Below, one piece after another: positions 1 through 9,269 of a stretch of DNA of 64,000 nt (position 1 is its first letter; each line of letters opens with the position of its first letter). Position numbers and translations under genes: made by a program. The notes beneath the pieces were generated by a model, which was not told the DNA's origin, searched no databases, and worked only from the letters and a program-made list of their open reading frames with translations. Source of the DNA: Pseudanabaena sp. ABRG5-3 (lineage in GTDB: Bacteria > Cyanobacteriota > Cyanobacteriia > Pseudanabaenales > Pseudanabaenaceae); contig NZ_AP017560.1 in assembly GCF_003967015.1 (NCBI RefSeq), positions 1,612,001-1,676,000 of the forward strand. Reading direction: 5' to 3'.

Positions 1-2264
1 GCTAATTCATTCGCAGAATTCTCTACTGTCTGAGCATTCTCACTACTAAGATGAATCAAGACCATTTGCCCTTTAGGTGGATAGCGCAATGCTTCCCGCA
101 TTTCTAGTTCGGTTTGCATGAATTCTTCTAGGCGATATCTCTGAACTGCTTGGATGGCAGGATGTTCTGGAGTGTAGGTTTGCATAATGACTTTGCCATC
201 TTCTTCGCCACGACCCGCCCGACCTGCAACTTGTAAGAGAGTTTGTGCGGCTCTCTCCCCTGCACGATAATCGGAGAAGTTTAATAATCCATCGGCGGAA
301 ACTACGCCTACTAAAGTAACTTGAGGAATATCTAAACCCTTGGTTAACATTTGGGTTCCTACTAATAAATCGGCTGTACCTGCGCGAAACTGATCGATAA
401 GCAGACGATGCTGATCCTTGTTGCGGGTGGTGTCGCTATCAAAACGAATCAGGCGAATATTGGGAAAGAGCTTGGTAAGTTCCTGTTCTACTTTTTGAGT
501 GCCGCTACCAAAATATTTGAAATAGGGCGAATTGCATTGAGGACAGGATTTCGGCTGGATTTGGGTGTAGTTGCAATAGTGGCAGCGCAAATGTGCCGAT
601 TTCGGTTGATGGGCTGTGGGCGAGATGGGATCGTGATAGGAGAGAGAAACATCGCAATGGGGACATTCGGCGACATAGCCACAGGAGCGACAGGAAACGA
701 AGGTGCTATAGCCACGTCGATGGATGAATAGAATTCCTTGCTGCTTCGCTTCTAGCATTTCGGCGATCGCACCCTGTAACTTGCGACTCAAAATCGAGTA
801 ATTACCTGCCTTAAATTCATCACGCATATCCACAATGTCAATCGGAGGCATCGCTCGATTGCCAATGCGATTAGGAAGTTCCAAATAAATTAATTCCTGT
901 TGTTTCTGGGCAAAGACTAATTCTGCGGAAGGGGTTGCGGAACCCATGACAAGGGGAACTTGCTCTAACTGCGATCGCCATTGAGCTACCGTCCGTGCAT
1001 GGTAACAGGGTTGAGGCTGATCCTGCTTGAAGCTATTGTCATGCTCCTCATCCATCACAATTAAGCCCAAATTCGATAGTGGCGCAAATACTGCCGATCG
1101 CGTGCCAATTACTACTTGTGATTCCCCTGTTAGCATCAAGCGCCATGTATCAAAGCGTTCGCCATCGGATAGCTGACTATGATAGACATTCACCTTGGCA
1201 TCACCAAATCTTGCCCGAAAGCGATCTGTTAATTGTGGAGTCAAACCAATTTCAGGGACTAGCACTAATGCGGATTTACCAGCTTCGAGGACAGTCGCGA
1301 TCGCTTGTAGATACACTTCGGTTTTGCCTGAGCCTGTCACCCCATGCAGGAGAAAATGTGACGGGTTATTATTGGCGATCGCTTTTAAAATTGACTGTAA
1401 CGCTAAATCTTGATCGGGGGTAAGAGCTTTGGGGCGATCGCGAATGACTGTATGACTTTTGCCACCTAAGCGCAAAGATTCTCGTTTGGAGATTACAACA
1501 TACCCTTTATTCTCTAAGTTCTGAATTACGGAAGTAGAGGTTTTTGCTAATTTACATAACTGAGTTTTGGAACATTCTCCCCCTTGATGTTGCAAAATTG
1601 TTAAAACTTCTGTTTGTCTAGCTGTAATTTCATGATCGGGAACCTTGATTAAAACGACAATATCCTCATATTTTGGTTGTGGACGATTGGGCAATTCTAA
1701 AACCGTTTCAATCAAATCTAATTTTTGTAATTCCCTTAACCCTGCACCTGTATATCTACCAAGCTTTTGCTGGATATAGCGACGACTTAGCCCTTTAGAA
1801 TTCCCCTTATGCTCTTGCAAAAAATGCCACACCATTTGAGCTGACTTGGTAGCAACTAGATTCACCATAGGTGAATCTAGTTGCTTGATTTTGATGCGGT
1901 AATGGGACTGATCAAGTAATTTTGGAGGTAACGCCGTTTTCACCGTTTGCATGACAGGAGTACGATAATAATCAGCCGTGCGCGTTAACAGTTCCCAATA
2001 GGTCTTAGGAAAAATCCCCGAACTGACTACAGCGCTAATTTCCTTAATTTCTGTTTCGGGATCATCGATTTGAGAAGTGTCAGCAATTTGCAAAGCGATC
2101 GCCCCCACTTGGCGACTACCTAAGGGAACGCTGAGAATATCACCAACTTGTAGCTCGACATCTTCAGGAATCCGATAGGTCAGCAAATCATCAATACCAA
2201 TGCAATCAACGATCACCGTGACATAGCGATCGCTCGAAATGTTGCTTAAATCAAACAGAGTCAT
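1..2264 (-). CDS. priA: Primosomal helicase PriA, 3' end cut by window edge
   Basis: Replication-restart DNA helicase that reloads the replisome at stalled forks. The reading frame runs open on the minus strand from an ATG at 2264 to base 1, about 754 codons, so only the extreme C-terminus is missing. Visible features are an N-terminal DNA-binding region, a Walker A motif (GVTGSGKT, near 1320-1345), a DEEH box (near 1050), and eight zinc-binding cysteines as CxxC pairs (about 520-700) including CHYC and CPQC. The zinc module embedded in the helicase core is diagnostic of PriA. The upstream gap holds a long palindrome and then the divergent pyrG. Confidence 0.96.
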   Translation of the reverse strand, partial: MTLFDLSNISSDRYVTVIVDCIGIDDLLTYRIPEDVELQVGDILSVPLGSRQVGAIALQIADTSQIDDPETEIKEISAVVSSGIFPKTYWELLTRTADYYRTPVMQTVKTALPPKLLDQSHYRIKIKQLDSPMVNLVATKSAQMVWHFLQEHKGNSKGLSRRYIQQKLGRYTGAGLRELQKLDLIETVLELPNRPQPKYEDIVVLIKVPDHEITARQTEVLTILQHQGGECSKTQLCKLAKTSTSVIQNLENKGYVVISKRESLRLGGKSHTVIRDRPKALTPDQDLALQSILKAIANNNPSHFLLHGVTGSGKTEVYLQAIATVLEAGKSALVLVPEIGLTPQLTDRFRARFGDAKVNVYHSQLSDGERFDTWRLMLTGESQVVIGTRSAVFAPLSNLGLIVMDEEHDNSFKQDQPQPCYHARTVAQWRSQLEQVPLVMGSATPSAELVFAQKQQELIYLELPNRIGNRAMPPIDIVDMRDEFKAGNYSILSRKLQGAIAEMLEAKQQGILFIHRRGYSTFVSCRSCGYVAECPHCDVSLSYHDPISPTAHQPKSAHLRCHYCNYTQIQPKSCPQCNSPYFKYFGSGTQKVEQELTKLFPNIRLIRFDSDTTRNKDQHRLLIDQFRAGTADLLVGTQMLTKGLDIPQVTLVGVVSADGLLNFSDYRAGERAAQTLLQVAGRAGRGEEDGKVIMQTYTPEHPAIQAVQRYRLEEFMQTELEMREALRYPPKGQMVLIHLSSENAQTVENSANEL

Positions 2265-2276
2265 GGAGAGGTAGTA

Positions 2277-2339
2277 TAGCAAAAACCAAAATATAAGTTG
2301 CGGCGCGAAGCGCCGCAACTTATATTTTGGTTTTTGCTA
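2277..2339. repeat. Perfect 30-bp palindrome with GAA triloop
   Basis: Two perfectly complementary 30-nt arms (2277-2306 and 2310-2339) flank a GAA loop closed by GC pairs. It lies between the divergent starts of priA and pyrG, so it cannot be a 3' terminator for either. It is a member of the GC-NNN-GC palindrome family seen across the window. Confidence 0.9.
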
Positions 2340-2431
2340 CATAGGCAGATAAACAGTGGTTGCTAGCCCTGCTATATAATCACTTTGTTAAGTATTGTCT
2401 ACGAAATGATTAGGACAATACACCCTAATAA

Positions 2432-4135
<1,704 letters not shown>

Positions 4136-4144
4136 GAAATATGT

Positions 4145-4230
4145 CGTTTTGCGCCATATGTGCCGTGCTTCGCACGGCACATATGGCAAAACATTAAGAG
4201 ACAGTACCTAGTGCTGTCTCTTAATGTTTT
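4145..4230. terminator. Double hairpin downstream of pyrG
   Basis: The first hairpin (about 4145-4193) has a 21-bp stem with a 2-nt bulge and a TTC loop closed by GC, again the GC-NNN-GC family. The second (4188-4230) has a perfect 17-bp stem, arms 4188-4204 and 4214-4230, loop of 9 nt, ending in a run of T. The arms of the two structures overlap by a few bases, so they may be mutually exclusive. Terminator role for pyrG is inferred from position. The remaining gap to 4422 shows nothing else I can name. Confidence 0.6.
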
Positions 4231-4422
4231 GAGATGCAGTTATAGCTATATATAAGGTTTAGGCAGTTTTGTCATAACACCTAATAATTTTTAAGAATCT
4301 CAACGTTTTGCAGCGATCGCCCTGTAATTGAGCTTTACTCAAGATATAGCAAATTTTTATAGATGACGAGTAACGTTAGCGCTACTTGTAATCAGATGAC
4401 AAATACCTAAGGTTCGACAACT

Positions 4423-5256
4423 ATGTTCCAACAAATTTTATTGGCTGTTGATGGTTCAGGGCGATCGCGCGAAATGCTAAATATGCTGCTGGCCCTACCT
4501 AGCATCCAAAGTTCGCAAATTAATGTTCTTCATGTTATTCCTAACTCCACAAACTCCGAAGGAATTACCGAATATCGTCTTGCAGGTGAAAAGATTATTG
4601 AAAGAGAAATTAAAAGCTTGCGTCTGTCCTCAGGCAATAGCACTGTCTCTCTTCTCAAAGAGGGCGAAGCCAAAGACGTTGTTTGTAAAGTTGCTGAAGA
4701 ACTCAAAGCCAATCTGCTGATCATGGGATCGCGTGGCATGGGACGCTTGCAAGCAATTTTGGCAAATTCCGTCAGTCAATATGTTTTCCAATTGTCTGAT
4801 GTCCCCATGTTGCTCATTAAGGATGACGTATATATCAAAACCATCCGTAGCATCATGGTCTCCGTTGACGGCTCAGCAGCTTCCAATCACAGTCTCGATC
4901 TTGCCATTAAACTAGCTAGTGGTGCTAAGGATGTGGAAATTTTCTTAGCAAGGGTTGTAAAACGGAAGGATGAAAATACTGTAAGTACTGACCCAGTATT
5001 ACTTGAAGCTAGCGCTAAACTCAAGCGTTTAAATATTCCATCTCGCTCCTTTGTCGGTTCTGGTGATGTGGGTAAAGAGATTTGTCGGTTAGCAGATGAG
5101 TCGAATACCAGCCTATTGTTAGTTGGCTCGCCCGATCGCCGTCCCTCGATCGCCCGCAGTTTACCTGACCTCGATCGCCTACTCGGTAGCTCCGTATCAG
5201 ATTACGTGCGCGTCAATGCCACTGTACCTGTATTACTAACTCGCACTATCGAATAA
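4423..5256 (+). CDS. Tandem universal stress protein (two Usp domains)
   Basis: A 277-residue protein made of two UspA folds. The first domain (about residues 1-137) ends with the ATP-binding signature GSRGMGRLQAIL followed by SVSQYV. The second (about 145-277) has a looser version, GSPDRRPS then GSSVSDYV. Family members bind ATP or AMP and act in stress tolerance; the client here is unknown. It starts at the ATG after GTTCGACAACT and appears monocistronic, with hairpins on its 3' side. Confidence 0.92.
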   Translation: MFQQILLAVDGSGRSREMLNMLLALPSIQSSQINVLHVIPNSTNSEGITEYRLAGEKIIEREIKSLRLSSGNSTVSLLKEGEAKDVVCKVAEELKANLLIMGSRGMGRLQAILANSVSQYVFQLSDVPMLLIKDDVYIKTIRSIMVSVDGSAASNHSLDLAIKLASGAKDVEIFLARVVKRKDENTVSTDPVLLEASAKLKRLNIPSRSFVGSGDVGKEICRLADESNTSLLLVGSPDRRPSIARSLPDLDRLLGSSVSDYVRVNATVPVLLTRTIE

Positions 5257-5271
5257 TACTAATTCCCTCAT

Positions 5272-5351
5272 CCATATTGATTGTTGGATCACTTTAGAGG
5301 ACTAAACAATCAATATGGATATTCAAAAAGGTGGTGCAACGCGCCACCTTT
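5272..5351. terminator. Two hairpins between usp and response regulator
   Basis: The first is a perfect 14-bp stem (5272-5285 with 5305-5318) and an 18-nt loop. The second (5327-5351) has an 11-bp stem with one wobble and an AAC loop closed by GC (GC-AAC-GC), followed by TTTAGCTTTT. Position after the usp stop suggests termination. Confidence 0.55.
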
Positions 5352-5402
5352 AGCTTTTGATTAGCTAAAGATATAATTTGTTTATTTCTTGTCAGTGACA
5401 CC

Positions 5403-6272
5403 ATGCAACGGATTTTGGTAATTGAAGATGATGACGAAATTAGAGACGAAATCATCGATATTTTAGAGCTTAAAGGATTTGTGACTGAGGGGGCTAGTAA
5501 CGGTCGTATTGGTTTAGAGGCAGCGAAAAAAAAACATCCCGAATTAATTCTATGTGATGTTGATATGCCTGAATTGAATGGCTACGGTGTCTTAAAAAAT
5601 TTACAGCAAGATCCAGATCTAGAAGACATTCCCTTTATTTTCTTAACGGCTTTGTCTAGTATGGATAACCTAAGAAAAGGAATGAATCTTGGTGCAGATG
5701 ACTATCTCACAAAACCTCTGCAAATAGATCAGTTATTAACTGCGATCGCTACCCGTCTCCTAAAACAAGCAAAATCCAACAATCATAAAATTGGCAGCAT
5801 TCCCCATTCAAATACTACGCCGCAACAAGTTTCTGCAAGGCAGATTTCTGAAACGTCAAGGTTAACCCCTCGTCAGAGTCGAATTCTGCAATTAGTTAAC
5901 CAAGGCAAGCCAATAGTTGAAATTGCTGATGAACTTGCAGTGAGTATCGATGCTGCTGAGCTTCTAGCCGATATAGCGGTTCGATTGAATCATCGTCTTA
6001 ACTTAAATCAACATACAGAGATAGCGCCGCAATTACTAGTTCCCAAAATTGCTATTTCTATTCCTGATGATCTCTTAACACCACGTCAACGTGAAATTTT
6101 GAAGTTAGTGGCAAATGGAATGACAACTAAAGAAATTGCGGAGTTCCTATTTATTAGCGTTAAGACTGTGGAAACCCATCGCGGACAGTTAATGGATCGC
6201 CTCAATATTCATGACCTTGCGGGTTTAATTCGTTATGCGTTGCGAGTAGGCTTGATTAATCTAGATGCCTAA
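5403..6272 (+). CDS. Response regulator: REC plus two LuxR-type HTH segments
   Basis: NarL/FixJ-like transcription factor of 289 residues. The receiver domain (1-120) has the acidic triad in IEDDDE, the phospho-acceptor Asp in LCDVDMPE, the Thr in FLTAL and the Lys in LTKPL. The C-terminus (about 222-289) is a canonical LuxR HTH starting LTPRQREILKLVANG with VKTVETHR. Between them (about 155-200) lies a second, degenerate copy starting LTPRQSRILQLVNQG. No cognate kinase is adjacent. An NblA-like gene follows 113 bp downstream on the same strand, making it a plausible but unproven target. Confidence 0.9.
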   Translation: MQRILVIEDDDEIRDEIIDILELKGFVTEGASNGRIGLEAAKKKHPELILCDVDMPELNGYGVLKNLQQDPDLEDIPFIFLTALSSMDNLRKGMNLGADDYLTKPLQIDQLLTAIATRLLKQAKSNNHKIGSIPHSNTTPQQVSARQISETSRLTPRQSRILQLVNQGKPIVEIADELAVSIDAAELLADIAVRLNHRLNLNQHTEIAPQLLVPKIAISIPDDLLTPRQREILKLVANGMTTKEIAEFLFISVKTVETHRGQLMDRLNIHDLAGLIRYALRVGLINLDA

Positions 6273-6345
6273 GCTTGTACAACAAGAAGGTGGTTAAATG
6301 AATATAGTGGTTTTCCCTGATATTCAGAAGAAATAAATTTTGGTA

Positions 6346-6367
6346 GTTTATTAGTAGAGAAATAAAC
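6346..6367. promoter_or_regulatory. Interrupted palindrome GTTTATT-N8-AATAAAC upstream of nblA-like gene
   Basis: Perfect 7-bp inverted repeat separated by 8 nt, ending 18 bp before the ATG at 6386. Size and spacing fit a dimeric regulator operator or a 5' UTR hairpin. The binding factor is unknown; the upstream response regulator is one candidate. Confidence 0.35.
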
Positions 6368-6385
6368 TTAGAGAGGTAGAGAATC

Positions 6386-6562
6386 ATGAATATACGATTG
6401 CCTCCAGAAAAGCAGTTAGAGCATGATCTGTTTTGCCGAACAATCAAAGATATCGATATAGAGACAATGCAAATTGTCCTTAAAAAGCTACATATGATGT
6501 ATTTGCAAGAGCAAACCTTAGTAAATGAAATAGTCAGTAATGATCTATTGAGAAGTATTTAG
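6386..6562 (+). CDS. NblA-like small protein (phycobilisome degradation)
   Basis: A 58-codon ORF (MNIRLPPEKQ... ending LLRSI). Length, the leading L-x-x-E-x-x-L-E pattern, a central basic and amphipathic helix (TMQIVLKKLHMMYL) and the E-x-x-L-V-N-E end agree with the NblA family, small helical adaptors of 55-65 residues that bring phycobilisomes to Clp proteases during nutrient starvation. GAGAGG lies 10-15 nt before the ATG as a Shine-Dalgarno. It follows a LuxR-type response regulator; NblA genes elsewhere are response-regulator controlled (NblR). Assignment rests on pattern recognition alone. Confidence 0.6.
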   Translation: MNIRLPPEKQLEHDLFCRTIKDIDIETMQIVLKKLHMMYLQEQTLVNEIVSNDLLRSI

Positions 6563-6626
6563 AGTGTTGAATTAACTCAATTTATCTAATCAAATGAATG
6601 TATGAGGTTAACACAACTAACTAGTG

Positions 6627-6720
6627 TTGGGGGCATCCCCAATACCTCTCTTGTTTATAAGGGGCTGAGAGTATAGTGTTATTCTCGAGCGTGGGGGGAT
6701 GTCCTCCCGCCCTTTTTTTT
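6627..6720 (+). terminator. Structured 3' region ending in a strong intrinsic terminator
   Basis: Stem TTGGGG/CCCCAA at 6627-6642, a possible CTCTC/GAGAG pairing, then a stem of about 6 bp (GGGGGG with CCTCCC, 6692-6709) followed by CCTTTTTTTT at 6711-6720. The last unit is a textbook Rho-independent terminator on the plus strand. The segment is either the 3' UTR of the nblA-like gene or a separate small RNA. Confidence 0.6.
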
Positions 6721-6722
6721 GT

Positions 6723-6777
6723 AAAGCCCAAAACATGAATAGCAGCGCAAAGCGCTGCTATTCATGTTTTGGGCTTT
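6723..6777. repeat. Perfect 26-bp palindrome, AAA triloop
   Basis: Arms 6723-6748 and 6752-6777 are fully complementary around AAA, closed GC-AAA-GC. It directly follows the T tract of the terminator. Member of the window-wide palindrome family. Confidence 0.9.
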
Positions 6778-6838
6778 GATCTATCTTGGCTAAAGCCTTA
6801 CTATAACAGTGAAAGTTTTGCTTAGGACATAAAAACCA

Positions 6839-6877
6839 AATAAACAAAGACGGCGCTTCGCACCGTCTTTGTTTATT
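6839..6877. repeat. 18-bp palindrome with TTC loop, one mismatch
   Basis: Arms around a TTC loop at 6857-6859 (GC-TTC-GC). The flanking GCTTAGGACATAAAAACC resembles the flanks of the palindromes at 32783 and 32956 (GGACGTAAAACC), suggesting a larger shared element. Confidence 0.75.
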
Positions 6878-7102
6878 CTAGCTATCTATATAAGGTTGAA
6901 AGTAAATATCAGGGTATTCCCTGATATACATTAAATGGGAATGGCGATAGATTAGATACATAGAAAACGGGAGGGAAAAGATACTAAAGAGGGGGAAGAG
7001 AAAATCTAACACTCTGTATCAATTCTCAAAATTATCCAGTCAAGATTAGATTTACGGGTAGGAAAAGCTATCCATTCGAGACAAAAAAGAGAGGACAAAT
7101 AT

Positions 7103-7675
7103 ATGCTATCTATTACACTTCGCCGCGTTTTGGTTGCTTCTGGTCTTGCTGTTACTACATCTTTCATGACAGCTTTGTCAGCTTCTGCTGCTCCTACAAC
7201 AGCTAACGCTACTGCTGGCTTTACTGGAACTATCGATCCATCATGTGCTGTACAGACTGACTTCACCAATAATGCGGCAAATAAATTGGCTTACACAGCA
7301 GATGCTTACACAGGTTCGGGTTCTGGAGGTGTTTTAAAGCTTTCGGCAAACCAAAGCGCTGTATTTAACTGCAACAGTGTGTCAGTAGGCGTATCAACAG
7401 ATGTAACCTTGACTCAGCCCACAGCCGCAGCCACGCCTGGAGCTTTGCTTGTAGGTATTCATAAAACTACAATCACAGGCGCTAACAACGTTGCAAATAC
7501 AGCAAATGCTACTGGTTCAGGTACTGCTTTAGTTACTGGTACTGCTTGGGATACAGATAATCAAGGTAACATTAGCATTAATGTTGCGTCTGAATGGAAT
7601 CCACAAAGTGGTGGACAAGAGTTGTTGAATGGTATTTATACTGCTGTTGCCACTGTAACTGTGACACCTAACTAA
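7103..7675 (+). CDS. Secreted pilin-like subunit of chaperone-usher operon
   Basis: A 190-residue exported protein: Sec signal peptide with a basic start (TLRRVLVASG) and cleavage around ALSASAA (residue 30). The mature part is Ala/Thr/Asn/Gly rich, predicted all-beta, with exactly two cysteines (C48 and C90) suited to the disulfide of pilin subunits, and ends in an alternating hydrophobic strand (YTAVATVTVTPN). Family known: spore coat U/fimbrial-type subunits of archaic chaperone-usher systems look like this. The role as major pilin is inferred from first position and from the hairpin separating it from the other genes. Shine-Dalgarno AGAGAGGA precedes the ATG. Confidence 0.65.
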   Translation: MLSITLRRVLVASGLAVTTSFMTALSASAAPTTANATAGFTGTIDPSCAVQTDFTNNAANKLAYTADAYTGSGSGGVLKLSANQSAVFNCNSVSVGVSTDVTLTQPTAAATPGALLVGIHKTTITGANNVANTANATGSGTALVTGTAWDTDNQGNISINVASEWNPQSGGQELLNGIYTAVATVTVTPN

Positions 7676-7798
7676 TCAAGACAAATAACAAAGTCTAATT
7701 ACACTTTGTTAAATACCAAACAAATTCTAGGCTGAACTTCAATCACTCGTATAAAAAATAGTTAGCGAGTTTTGCCTTTAGCTAAAAGTAACAATTAA

Positions 7799-7832
7799 TA
7801 ACCGATAACCTGTACAAACAGGTTATCGGTTA
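7799..7832. terminator. 15-bp hairpin between first pilin gene and rest of operon
   Basis: Perfect stem 7799-7813 with 7818-7832 around ACAA, extended by AACAATT/AATTGTT flanks. No clean T tract follows. It could attenuate transcription into the downstream genes or stabilise the pilin mRNA. Confidence 0.6.
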
Positions 7833-7959
7833 CAATTGTTAAATGCTAAAGCTGTTTCTAGGGTATTAATAATATTTAAATTTCTTCTAGTCATCGCTCA
7901 ATATTTTCTCTAATAACATAGAAATTAAATTCGTTTCAGATTGCTATAGAAAAAGACAG

Positions 7960-8406
7960 ATGAGAAAACTAATTTTTGTAGCTTTTGTAATAATACCTAG
8001 TTTTAGTCCTTCTGAAGTATTTGCACAACTATCTTTAACCTGTCCTTCCACAGGAAGCCTAGCATTAAGTGGTCAATATACTTTTGTTACAGCAACCCCT
8101 GCACAATGTAGTCTAGTAGTTGATAATACTGTTAGCAGTATTGGGGTTACAATTAGCTTATCCAATGCCGTTTTAAATTCAATTAGTGGCTCAGCTAAGA
8201 TAGATCCCTCTGGTACTACAACAACAGCACAATTAACCTATAGCAATGGTGGGAACAAGAGTGTAAACCAGAATGCCAGTATAACCGATACCTTCTCAGG
8301 ATCTACTACTACTCCTATGGCAATAAGTATGCAATCAACAAGACCCAATAAATTCTTTGCAGGCACTTACACTTACGGAGTCACCATAAATATAACTGCA
8401 CCTTAA
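7960..8406 (+). CDS. Second small secreted subunit, pilin/tip-like
   Basis: A 148-residue protein with a signal peptide (MRKLIFVAFVIIPSF, cleavage near VFAQ), two cysteines (C28 and C50), Ser/Thr-rich beta-strand sequence and a C-terminal strand (TYTYGVTINITAP) parallel to the end of the first subunit. No confident family by eye; position 22 bp before the chaperone gene makes it a minor or tip subunit of the same system. Confidence 0.6.
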   Translation: MRKLIFVAFVIIPSFSPSEVFAQLSLTCPSTGSLALSGQYTFVTATPAQCSLVVDNTVSSIGVTISLSNAVLNSISGSAKIDPSGTTTTAQLTYSNGGNKSVNQNASITDTFSGSTTTPMAISMQSTRPNKFFAGTYTYGVTINITAP

Positions 8407-8428
8407 AACTATTAAGACGTAATAACTA

Positions 8429-9241
8429 ATGTTGACATTACCATACATCAAGCAAAGTATTTCTGTTATTACAAGTATTGGAATTTGTGGATTGTTACTA
8501 TCCCAAAAACCAGCCGCCGCTCAAGTTAATGTATCGCCTCTAGTCATCATTACTCAAGCCAAGCAGGGAACTGCTACAGGTTTTATTACCCTAGTTAATA
8601 CTGGTAATGCTGTCGTAAAAATGAAGTTATATGCCAATCCCTTTACCTACAGTTCTAAGGGTTTCCAAGTTGTAGAATCTAGTCCAAATGATTTATCGCC
8701 CTATCTCATTTTTTCTCCAACCGAAGTAGTTTTAGAACCCAAACAAACCCGTAGGGTTAGATTATTAGCCCGACTCTTGCCTAGCATGAAATTAGGGGAA
8801 TATCGATCTGTCATTTTTGCCGAACCTGTCAAGCCGCCAGATAATCTTAATAAGAAAGGAGGCTTGAGCATCAATACTCGCGTTGGAGTAGTGGTATATG
8901 TTCGGCAAGGTGAAACTCGTGAAAGCTTAATCGCCAAAGAAATTAGCTATGATCCTGAAACTAAACAACTCTACTTGTCAGTTCATAATGAAGGGAACGT
9001 TACTATCCGTACTCAAGGTAAATGGGAACTAAAGCAAGAGGGCAAACAAAGTTTAGAAGGGCAAATTTCTACTACTACTATTATTGCTGAAGGAATGAGA
9101 AACATCCCGCTCACCCTTTCCAAAGATCAGAAAAAAGAGACTATACCTTCTGGCAAATATCAACTTACAGGAGAATTGTCTTGGGGAGATCCGCTTAATC
9201 CTACACAAGTACCCTTCAATTTCCCAGTTACTATTCCATAG
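8429..9241 (+). CDS. PapD-like periplasmic chaperone
   Basis: A 270-residue exported protein (signal to about residue 32, PAAAQ). Mature sequence is two immunoglobulin-like halves. The first carries the chaperone pattern: VSPLVIIT near the start, FSPTEVVLEPKQTRRVRL (proline-rich turn then the basic strand), and RVGVVVYVRQG closing the domain. Such chaperones cap pilin subunits by donor-strand complementation and pass them to an outer-membrane usher. Its genes on either side (small secreted subunits, large barrel protein) fit that role. Confidence 0.75.
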   Translation: MLTLPYIKQSISVITSIGICGLLLSQKPAAAQVNVSPLVIITQAKQGTATGFITLVNTGNAVVKMKLYANPFTYSSKGFQVVESSPNDLSPYLIFSPTEVVLEPKQTRRVRLLARLLPSMKLGEYRSVIFAEPVKPPDNLNKKGGLSINTRVGVVVYVRQGETRESLIAKEISYDPETKQLYLSVHNEGNVTIRTQGKWELKQEGKQSLEGQISTTTIIAEGMRNIPLTLSKDQKKETIPSGKYQLTGELSWGDPLNPTQVPFNFPVTIP

Positions 9242-9269
9242 CGGCTGAGTTTATCAACAATCCATAAAC

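Larger units (their letters stand above)
6563..7102. other. 540-bp non-coding gap with structured elements
   Basis: No convincing ORF. The gap holds a small stem at 6627-6642, a GC-rich stem with a T8 tract ending at 6720, a perfect palindrome at 6723-6777, a second palindrome near 6839-6877, and then the leader of the pilus operon. Confidence 0.7.

Noticed and set aside
408-731. Plus-strand ORFs over the priA zinc module
   Set aside because: They are antisense shadows; the minus strand carries the conserved PriA sequence throughout.
6655-6680. CTGAGAG near 6664 as a thiamine riboswitch (thi box)
   Set aside because: The other conserved TPP elements (ACCTGA, GTAATACCAGC-like) are missing and no thiamine gene follows.
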